Shown: positions 12,996-18,994 of the stretch, piece by piece | Layout: each line of letters starts with the position of its first letter | Numbering within the stretch: position 1 is the first letter of the stretch | Assembly (NCBI GenBank): GCA_019690055.1 | Contig: JADGGF010000025.1 | Location: forward strand, 1-18,994 | Direction: 5' to 3' | Length of the DNA: 18,994 nt | Origin: Micromonosporaceae bacterium | GTDB taxonomy: Bacteria; Actinomycetota; Actinomycetes; Mycobacteriales; Micromonosporaceae | The notes under the pieces: generated by a model | What the model was told of the DNA's origin: nothing | The model's database searches: none | What the model saw: only the letters and a program-made list of their open reading frames with translations | Program-made: the position numbers and the translations under genes

Positions 12996-14432
12996 TCACG
13001 CCCCTCCGGGCTTCTCGACCGTCCATCGTGGACCGGCCGGCGTGTCCTCGACCACGATGCCCGCAGCCTTGAGCTGGTCGCGCACGGCGTCGGCCGCGGC
13101 CCAGTCCTTGCGGGCCCGGGCGGCCGCGCGCTGCTCCAACGCCAGCGCCACCAACGACTCGACGACGCCCCGCAGCTCGCCCCCGCGCGACTGGCTCCAC
13201 TGTGGAGAGAGCGGATCGAGCCCGAGGACGTCCAGCATCGCCCGGACCTCGGGCAGGATCCGAGAGACCGCCCCCTTGTCCGCCGCGGCCAGCGCCGCGT
13301 TGCCCTCGCGGACAAGATCGTGCACCACGGCGAGGGCCCGTGAGGTGTTCAGGTCGTCGTCCATCGCCGCGACGAAGGCGGGGTTGAGCGCGGGCTTGCG
13401 ACCCTTGCGGGCGGGCGACGCGCCGCCGACCAGCTCGGTCGCCCGCTGCACGAACCCCTCCAACCGTCGGTAGGCGGCGGCCGCCTCCTGCAGCGCGTCA
13501 TCCGAAAAGTCGATCACCGACCGGTAGTGCGGCGCCGCCAGGTAGTAGCGCAGCTCGACCGCGCGCACCCCGCTCGCCTCCACCGCCGGCAGGTCGATGA
13601 CGTTACCGTCCGTTTTGGACATCTTCGAGCCGCCGAGGTTCAACAGCCCGTGATGCACCCAGTAGCGGGCGAACGGCAGCCCGGCGGCCCGGGACTGGGC
13701 CACTTCGTTCTCGTGGTGCGGGAAGACCAGGTCCATCCCGCCCCCGTGAATGTCGAACTCCGGCCCCAGGTAGCGCCAGCACATGGCCGAGCACTCGATG
13801 TGCCAGCCCGGCCGGCCGGGCCCCCACGGAGACGGCCACCGCGCCTCGACCGGCTCGTCGGGCTTCGCGCCCTTCCACAGCGCGAAGTCGCGCGGGTCGC
13901 GCTTGGCCCGGTCGGGGCCGTCGGGCGAGGCCTGCATGTGGTCGGGCCGCTGGCCCGACAGCTGACCGTACGCCTCGAACTTCGTGACATCGAAGTAGAC
14001 GTCGCCCGAGCCGTCGGCTGCCGGGTAGGCGTAACCGTCCTCGATCAGCTTCTCGATGAGCTGGTGCATCTCCGGCACGTGCCCCGTCGCCCGCGGCTCG
14101 TAGGTCGGGGGCAGCACCCCCAGCCGGGCGTAGTGGTCGGCCAGGATCCGCTCGTTGGCGTAGGCGAGCGACCAGAAGGGCACGCCGGCGGCGACCGACT
14201 TCTCCAGGATCTTGTCATCGATGTCCGTAATGTTACGGATGAACGTCACCTGGTAGCCGGCGTGCAGCAGCCACCGCCGCAGCACGTCGTAGTTGACCGC
14301 GGACCGAAGGTGCCCGATGTGCGGGGGTGACTGGACGGTGAGCCCACACAGGTAGATCCCGACCGTCCCGGGCACGCGGGGAACGAACTCCCGCACCGAT
14401 CGGGTCATGGTGTCGTACAGACGCAGGCTCAC
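12996..14432 (-). CDS. cysS: Cysteinyl-tRNA synthetase
   Basis: A 478-residue class I aminoacyl-tRNA synthetase that charges tRNA-Cys. It has the Zn-site Cys29 and ATP-binding HIGH motif (CGLTVQSPPHIGH; HIGH at 38-41), the IRNITDIDDKIL block (65-76), the Zn-ligand region GWHIECSAMC, the HHENEVAQS block and KMSKT (270-274). DDDLNTSRALAVVHDL marks the CysS-type helical DALR domain, which favours CysS over the related mycothiol enzyme MshC; a full C-terminal region is also present. The GTG start at 14430-14432 gives the usual N-terminus (SLRLYDTMTRSV). A TACCAT box lies 6 nt upstream and there is no Shine-Dalgarno sequence, so the mRNA may be leaderless here. It lies 20 nt downstream of the oxoamine synthase gene and is followed after 3 nt by rlmB. 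Confidence 0.96.
   Translation of the reverse strand: MSLRLYDTMTRSVREFVPRVPGTVGIYLCGLTVQSPPHIGHLRSAVNYDVLRRWLLHAGYQVTFIRNITDIDDKILEKSVAAGVPFWSLAYANERILADHYARLGVLPPTYEPRATGHVPEMHQLIEKLIEDGYAYPAADGSGDVYFDVTKFEAYGQLSGQRPDHMQASPDGPDRAKRDPRDFALWKGAKPDEPVEARWPSPWGPGRPGWHIECSAMCWRYLGPEFDIHGGGMDLVFPHHENEVAQSRAAGLPFARYWVHHGLLNLGGSKMSKTDGNVIDLPAVEASGVRAVELRYYLAAPHYRSVIDFSDDALQEAAAAYRRLEGFVQRATELVGGASPARKGRKPALNPAFVAAMDDDLNTSRALAVVHDLVREGNAALAAADKGAVSRILPEVRAMLDVLGLDPLSPQWSQSRGGELRGVVESLVALALEQRAAARARKDWAAADAVRDQLKAAGIVVEDTPAGPRWTVEKPGGA
13021..13033. repeat. Copy of the iterated palindrome, GTCCATCGTGGAC
   Basis: One mismatch to GTCCAC-N-GTGGAC. It lies near the 3' end of cysS, read in a third codon phase (Pro-Arg-Trp). 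Confidence 0.6.
13195..13207. repeat. Copy of the iterated palindrome, CTCCACTGTGGAG
   Basis: A perfect 13-bp palindrome in itself, with compensating changes at both outer positions relative to GTCCAC-N-GTGGAC. It lies inside cysS and is read Pro-Gln-Trp. Confidence 0.6.
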
Positions 14433-14438
14433 CCGGCC

Positions 14439-14444
14439 ATGGTA
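14439..14444 (-). promoter_or_regulatory. Putative -10 box TACCAT for cysS
   Basis: TACCAT on the minus strand ends 6 nt before the cysS GTG. It lies in the 20-nt gap after the oxoamine synthase stop. No -35 box is evident; an internal promoter for a leaderless cysS-rlmB transcript is possible. Confidence 0.3.
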
Positions 14445-14452
14445 TTCGGTCG

Positions 14453-15694
14453 CTACCGATCGCGTGCGCGCAGCGTGCCGTCCGCGGCGAGATCGGCGAG
14501 CACGGCCATGAGGTGCTCGAGCTGCTCCTCGGTGTGGGCGGCGGTGACCTGGATGCGGAAGCCCACGTTGTCCCGCGGCACGCCCGGGTAGGGGGCCAGG
14601 GTCACGAACAGGCCCCGCCGCCAGAGCACGTCGGCGACGTCCACCAGATCCCGGTCGCGGGCGATGGGCAGCTCGACGATCGGCGTGCCGTCGGTGTTGA
14701 GGGTGACCACGCCGAGCGCGTCGACGTGGTCGAGCAGGCGCCGGGTCAGCCGGTACAGGTGGGCCCGCAGGTCCTCGCCCCGGCGCTCGTTGACGTCCAT
14801 CCCGGCGAGCACGCTGGCCAGCGAGGCGAACGGGGATGGCCCGGAGTAGAGGTACGTGGGCGCGGTGACCTTGAGGTAGTTCTTGACCGAGGTGGGCACG
14901 GTGAGGAAGGCGAGCAGCGAGGAGTACGCCTTGGAGAAGCCGCCGACCAGCACCAGGTCCTCGTAGCCCAGCCCCAGATGACGCACGATCCCGTTGCCCC
15001 GGGCCCCGTACGGGGACGACTCGTCCGGCCGGCGCTCGCCGATCACGCCGAAGCCGTGGGCGTCGTCGACGTAGAGCACGGCCTCGTACTCCCGGCACAG
15101 CGCCGCATACGCCGGCAGGTCCGGCAGGTTGCCGGTCATGCTGTTGACCCCGTCCAGGCAGACCAGCCGGGGGCCGACGGCCGAGCGCCGCAATTGCTCC
15201 TCGAGCTGGGTCAGGTCGCCCGACCGGAACCGCTCCAGGGTGGCGCCGAGCCCGCGGGCGTGCAGGCACCCGTCGTAGACCGTCTTGTGGGCGAGGCTCT
15301 CGACGAACACCGTGCCTCGCTGGACCAGCGCCGGGATCACCGCGACGTGGATCTGGCTGATCGTCGGCAGCACCAGGCAGTCCGGCGCACCCAGCAGCTC
15401 GGCCAGGCGCTCCTCGATCTGGACGTACTGCCGCGGGCTGCCGAGCATCCGCGACCAGCCGGGATGGGTACCCCAGCGCCGGACGTGGTCGGCCACCGCG
15501 GCGATCACGTCGGCGTCCAGGTCGAGACCCAGGTAGTTGCAGGACGCCCAGTCGACCAGCCAGTCGTCGCCGACGCGGATGCGCCGGCCGTCCTGCTCAT
15601 CGATGACGGCGTCCCACATGCGCGTCTGGGACCGCAGCTGCTCCAGCTGGGCGAGCCGGGGGTCGAGGGTCCGGATCAGGTCGGTGAGTGCCAT
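14453..15694 (-). CDS. PLP-dependent alpha-oxoamine synthase (BioF/KBL/SPT-like family)
   Basis: A 413-residue fold-type I PLP enzyme of the family that condenses an amino acid with an acyl-CoA. Lys255 in GGFSKAYSS is the Schiff-base lysine, YVDDAHGFGVIGERRP (208-223) is the conserved Asp/His block, and DGVNSMTGNLPDL (181-193) and ASCNYLGL (50-57) are family landmarks. The region GTHPGWSRMLGSPRQYVQIEERL is related to but different from the BioF/KBL consensus 'GGSR..GN...H..LE': the usual His is replaced by Gln or Tyr. The substrate may therefore not be that of biotin synthesis. No other biotin genes are present. The start is ATG 15692-15694 with a strong AAGGAG six bases upstream. It follows the GSDEF/EAL gene by 24 nt, so the two are probably co-transcribed. 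CqsA/LqsA-type signal synthases belong to this family, but nothing here proves such a role. Confidence 0.85.
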   Translation of the reverse strand: MALTDLIRTLDPRLAQLEQLRSQTRMWDAVIDEQDGRRIRVGDDWLVDWASCNYLGLDLDADVIAAVADHVRRWGTHPGWSRMLGSPRQYVQIEERLAELLGAPDCLVLPTISQIHVAVIPALVQRGTVFVESLAHKTVYDGCLHARGLGATLERFRSGDLTQLEEQLRRSAVGPRLVCLDGVNSMTGNLPDLPAYAALCREYEAVLYVDDAHGFGVIGERRPDESSPYGARGNGIVRHLGLGYEDLVLVGGFSKAYSSLLAFLTVPTSVKNYLKVTAPTYLYSGPSPFASLASVLAGMDVNERRGEDLRAHLYRLTRRLLDHVDALGVVTLNTDGTPIVELPIARDRDLVDVADVLWRRGLFVTLAPYPGVPRDNVGFRIQVTAAHTEEQLEHLMAVLADLAADGTLRARDR

Positions 15695-15718
15695 GAGTCT
15701 CCTTCGGGGCCGATCTCG

Positions 15719-18700
15719 CTACTCGTGGCCCCGCCGATTCGAGCCGACGAGGACGGGTTCGTCGCGCAGCCAGCGGAGGACGTCCTCATGACCCATGGGA
15801 CGGGACACGACGTATCCCTGGCCGAAGGTGCAGCCCGACGCGACCAGTGCCGCCTGCTCCTGCTCGTTCTCAATACCCTCGGCAACCACTTCCAGACGCA
15901 GCTTGTGTGCGAGCTGCGTCACCGTGCCGATGATCTCCTGCTGTTCGGGTGAGTTCGTGATCGACTCGGCGAACGACTTGTCGAGCTTGAGGATGTCGGC
16001 CGGCATGTGCCGCAGGTACGACAGGGACGAAAACCCGGTGCCGAAGTCGTCGATGGCGACCCGCACCCCGCGCTCGCGCAGTTGGGACAGCTCCTCGGTG
16101 ACCTCCATCTCCTGGGCGAGCATGCTCTCGGTGATCTCGAGGACGAGACGGGCGGGCGGCAGGCCCGACTCGGTGAGCTCGTCGAGGATCCGCCCCGGAA
16201 ATCCGGTCGTCCGCAGCTGTCGGGCGGAGACGTTGACGCTCACGTACGGGCCACCGTCACTGAGGCGGCTGTCGCTGGGGCCGCTGTCACTGGGGCGACT
16301 GTTACTGGGGCCACCGTCGCTGCGCCCGTCGCGGTCAGACCGGACGTGCCAGCTCGCGGCGGCGCGGATCGCGTGGTGCAGCACCCAGTTGCCCAGCGGC
16401 ACGATGAGGCCGCTCTCCTCCGCCAACGCGATGAACTCGCCCGGGCCGATCGTCCCCCGCCGCGGGTGCTGCCACCGGATCAGGGCCTCGAAGCCCACGG
16501 TGCGGGCGGCCGTGCCGGTCCCGGGCTTCCCCGGCCAGGGCAGGGTCACGATCGGCTGGAACTCCAACACGAACGCCCCCGTGGCCACGGCGCGCTCGAG
16601 GTCCTCGCGCATCTGCAACCGGTCGGAGACCAGGGCGTGCAGGGAGTCCTCGTACTGCATGGTCCGGTTCCGGCCGGCGTCCTTGGCCACCGACAGGGCG
16701 AGGTCCGCCTGGCGCAACAGCTCCGCGGCGTCCGAGTCGCCGCCGGTCATCGCCACCCCGACGCTGGCCCGGATGGTGACGGAACCATGGTCGAGCACGA
16801 ACGGTTCGTTGAAACAGTTCCGCATCGCGGTCACGACCCGGTCGATCTCCGCCTGGTCGCGGACACCCGCGAGGCAGGTCGCGAACTCGTCGGAGCCCAG
16901 CCGGGCGACCAGCCATCCGGTACCGTCGGCCCGCCGAACGGGGTCCTCGCCCCGGATCGCCTCGGTCAGCCGCTGGCCCACCCGTACGAGCAGCTCGTCA
17001 CCCGCCCGGTGACCCATCGTATTGTTGACAAGTCTGAACTCATCTATTCCCACGACCACGACGCCGGCCCGCCCGCCGACCTGGCGCGACTCGTCGACCG
17101 CCCGCTGGACGGCGCTGGCGAAGACGTCCTGGTTGGGCAGACCGGTGAGCGCGTCGGTCGTCGCCCGGCGGTACAGCTCATCCTGCATGCGCCGGCTCTC
17201 GGTCACGTCCCGCAGCGTGACCACGACACCGGCCACGGTGGGCTCGTCGCGCAGGTCCCGGCAGGTCGCCTCGACGAGCGCCTCGCCCTCGGGTCGCCCG
17301 ACCCGCCACACCGGTCCGCCCGGGTCGCCCTCGCCGGCGCGGATCCGGGCCAGGCGCTCGCTCACCGCGGGCACGCTCTCCTCCGCGACGAGATCCGGCA
17401 ACGACATCCCCACCAGGTCGGCCGACCGGAACAGCGTCGCCGCAGACGGGCTCGCGTACCGGATCCGGTCGTCGGCGTCGAGGATCAGGATGACGTCGGC
17501 CGCGTTGAGCACCAGGGTCCGGAAGTACGCCTCCCTGTTACGTTTGTCGATCTCCGCGTTGAGCCAGACGCGCTGCAGGGTCAGCCCGGCCTGGTCGGCG
17601 AGCACCTGGGCGGACTCCTGCAGGGTCACCAGGTACGGCTCCTCCGCCGCGATGTAGACCTGGCCGGCCACCTGCCCGCGCTGCCCGGGCACGTCACACC
17701 GCAGCGTGACCTCGAAGGCGCCCAGATCCCGGGCCACGGTGGGCGGCAGGTCGGCTGTGTAGACCAGGGTGGGCCGCCGGTCCCCGGTGTCACCGAGCGG
17801 CGAGCCGTTCGGTACGACGGCCTCGGCGGCCGTACGGTCGGGTGGGCCGACGGCGTGACGGGACTCCGGCGCCTCGGCCGGTTCGGCGAGATCCAACACG
17901 ACCCGGTACGGCTGGGCGGCCGGCAGCAGCCCGCCAACCGCCCGGACCAGCACCGACGACACGTCGCCGACGTCGGTGCTCGGCAGCAGCTGCGCCCCGG
18001 CCAGGCGCAGGGCCCGTTCCCGCAGCACTGAACGGCGCTGGCTGCGGGCCACGCGGGCCAGCCGGACGAACACCAGGGTCGACAGGATCGCCGAGAAGAT
18101 CGCGATCGCGACCCCGTCCTGCACCCCGGTGGTGACCACCTCCACGGCGAGCACCGCCGGAACGACGAGGCTCGAGAGAAAGGGCAGCATCAGCCGGCGG
18201 GCCGACACGCCCTCCTTGCGCTCGGGCAGCAGCTTGGGCTCGGTCAGCTCCCGCATCGACGGGTGCAGGGCGGCCAGACCCCAGCAGAGGTAGAACGCGA
18301 CCCAGCCGAGGTCGACCGGGGTACCGACCCGCCACTCGCCATACAGCTGGATGAAGGCGTACAGGCAGTCGGAGCCGAGCAGGCCGATGCCCCCGACGGC
18401 CAGGAGGCGCAACGCGACCGTGGAGCGCATCGACACGACGAGGCTCGCTCCGGTGGCGAGCACCACCAGGTCGCCGAGCGGATAGGACACCGAGATGGCC
18501 TTCGCCAGGACGCTCATCGCGGGGTCCGTGACGTACTGGTCGATCAGCAGGACCCAGGACAGCAGCGCCGCCGCGGTGGTGAGGGTGAGCGCGTCGAGGA
18601 CCGCCTCGACGTCGCGGCGTACCACTCCGACGCGGTACAGCCCGAGCATGCCGGCCGCGATGAGCAGGTACATGATCATGTACGACACATCGGCGACCGA

Positions 18701-18961
18701 CGGGAACGGCGTCCCCCCGCGGGAGAGGAGCACCTCGGCGACGACGTCGCCGAGGGCCAGGCACGCGACGGCCCCAACGAGGAGAAACCACGGGCCGCGG
18801 TGGCGCGGGCGGTGACGGAGGATGCCGGCGATCATGGCCACGACACTCGACAGGCCGAGCAGACCCCAGGCCACGGTGTGCGCGGCGGGCACGGTCAGGC
18901 TCACCGCCGCCAGAATCGCGATCCAGCCGGACAGGCCGACGAGTCGTGCCCTATCCGACAC
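15719..18961 (-). CDS. Membrane GAF-like/PAS/GGDEF/EAL protein, c-di-GMP turnover
   Basis: A 1080-residue multidomain sensor. Residues 1-305 hold about nine or ten membrane helices, with PSVADVSYMIMY and SVSYPLGDL motifs that I associate with actinobacterial membrane c-di-GMP proteins. Residues about 310-480 look GAF-like. A PAS domain (about 484-590) includes ILDADDRIRYASPSAATLF. The GGDEF domain (about 598-760) has GSDEF (689-693) instead of GG(D/E)EF, and a RRAD candidate inhibitory site displaced by four extra residues. The EAL domain (about 785-1065) keeps its known metal and catalytic blocks: EALIRW (Glu825), NVSARQ, EITES, DDFGTG, LDKSF and AEGIE. Phosphodiesterase activity is thus likely; cyclase activity is uncertain. 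A 25-residue repeat lies inside EAL. The GTG start at 18959-18961 is preceded by GAGGGGG. An upstream GTG (18989-18991) is also in frame, and the frame stays open to the window edge, so a longer N-terminus is possible. Confidence 0.92.
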   Translation of the reverse strand: MSDRARLVGLSGWIAILAAVSLTVPAAHTVAWGLLGLSSVVAMIAGILRHRPRHRGPWFLLVGAVACLALGDVVAEVLLSRGGTPFPSVADVSYMIMYLLIAAGMLGLYRVGVVRRDVEAVLDALTLTTAAALLSWVLLIDQYVTDPAMSVLAKAISVSYPLGDLVVLATGASLVVSMRSTVALRLLAVGGIGLLGSDCLYAFIQLYGEWRVGTPVDLGWVAFYLCWGLAALHPSMRELTEPKLLPERKEGVSARRLMLPFLSSLVVPAVLAVEVVTTGVQDGVAIAIFSAILSTLVFVRLARVARSQRRSVLRERALRLAGAQLLPSTDVGDVSSVLVRAVGGLLPAAQPYRVVLDLAEPAEAPESRHAVGPPDRTAAEAVVPNGSPLGDTGDRRPTLVYTADLPPTVARDLGAFEVTLRCDVPGQRGQVAGQVYIAAEEPYLVTLQESAQVLADQAGLTLQRVWLNAEIDKRNREAYFRTLVLNAADVILILDADDRIRYASPSAATLFRSADLVGMSLPDLVAEESVPAVSERLARIRAGEGDPGGPVWRVGRPEGEALVEATCRDLRDEPTVAGVVVTLRDVTESRRMQDELYRRATTDALTGLPNQDVFASAVQRAVDESRQVGGRAGVVVVGIDEFRLVNNTMGHRAGDELLVRVGQRLTEAIRGEDPVRRADGTGWLVARLGSDEFATCLAGVRDQAEIDRVVTAMRNCFNEPFVLDHGSVTIRASVGVAMTGGDSDAAELLRQADLALSVAKDAGRNRTMQYEDSLHALVSDRLQMREDLERAVATGAFVLEFQPIVTLPWPGKPGTGTAARTVGFEALIRWQHPRRGTIGPGEFIALAEESGLIVPLGNWVLHHAIRAAASWHVRSDRDGRSDGGPSNSRPSDSGPSDSRLSDGGPYVSVNVSARQLRTTGFPGRILDELTESGLPPARLVLEITESMLAQEMEVTEELSQLRERGVRVAIDDFGTGFSSLSYLRHMPADILKLDKSFAESITNSPEQQEIIGTVTQLAHKLRLEVVAEGIENEQEQAALVASGCTFGQGYVVSRPMGHEDVLRWLRDEPVLVGSNRRGHE
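16251..16325 (-). repeat. 15-bp tandem repeat, five copies, in the EAL domain
   Basis: Five imperfect 15-bp units in register (16251, 16266, 16281, 16296, 16311), each containing a variant of CTGTCACTGGGG. On the minus strand they encode five pentapeptides (SDGGP, SNSRP, SDSGP, SDSRL, SDGGP) in a loop just before the YVSVNVSARQ strand. Confidence 0.8.
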
Positions 18962-18994
18962 GGTCCCCCTCAACTCATTCCATACCCCCACACC

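Noticed and set aside
14433..15269. N-terminal extension of the cysS frame
   Set aside because: It would overlap the oxoamine synthase on the same strand and is Arg/Ala/Gly-rich shadow sequence; known CysS proteins begin near SLRLYDT.
16251..16325. Tandem repeat considered as a CRISPR-like array
   Set aside because: Units are 15 bp, contiguous without spacers, and in frame within a protein gene.
14513..18031. Long plus-strand frames (14513-15952 and 16007-18031)
   Set aside because: They lie opposite the synthase and the c-di-GMP protein, whose motifs are complete; the plus-strand products have shadow-like composition.

Overview
The window is very GC-rich, uses many GTG starts and reads as chromosomal DNA of a high-GC actinobacterium. 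The family content (a DUF3263 protein, a DUF3152 secreted protein, cysS next to rlmB with a long basic N-terminus, an MsiK-type sugar ATPase) and the style of the intergenic hairpin suggest Micromonosporaceae (Micromonospora or Salinispora relatives). That assignment is inference. I see no phage genes, transposase, integrase or CRISPR array. Thirteen protein genes and one tRNA gene are supported.

Left part (10-6548, all minus strand, so read from right to left): nagA, a DUF3263 protein, an unusual 986-residue fusion of an extracytoplasmic alpha/beta-hydrolase with an ABC ATPase, its translationally coupled six-helix ABC permease, and a single-pass membrane protein of unknown function. The fusion and permease form a two-gene membrane system and are the most interesting coding feature here. 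Diverging from nagA is a DeoR-family regulator (6762-7550, plus), which probably controls nagA. It converges on an msiK-like multi-sugar ABC ATPase gene (7645-8742, minus). A 50-nt hairpin with a GAAA loop lies between them.

Middle (9041-11086, plus strand): tRNA-Thr(UGU), then an ArsR-type repressor with an apparently leaderless promoter, a GTGA-overlapping SRPBCC/AHSA1 protein, and a small membrane-anchored protein whose 5' end can form two mutually exclusive hairpins.

Right part (11100-18961, minus strand, read from right to left): a membrane GAF-like/PAS/GSDEF/EAL protein (probable c-di-GMP enzyme), an alpha-oxoamine synthase 24 nt downstream, cysS, rlmB, and a DUF3152 secreted zincin-like protein.

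Across genes, strands and all three codon frames there is a recurring near-palindrome, GTCCAC-N-GTGGAC. Two copies are exact, four have one mismatch, and several are weaker; this is far above chance and nothing in the encoded proteins explains it. A second theme is a TANNNT box 6-8 nt upstream of starts that lack a good Shine-Dalgarno sequence, which suggests leaderless transcription.
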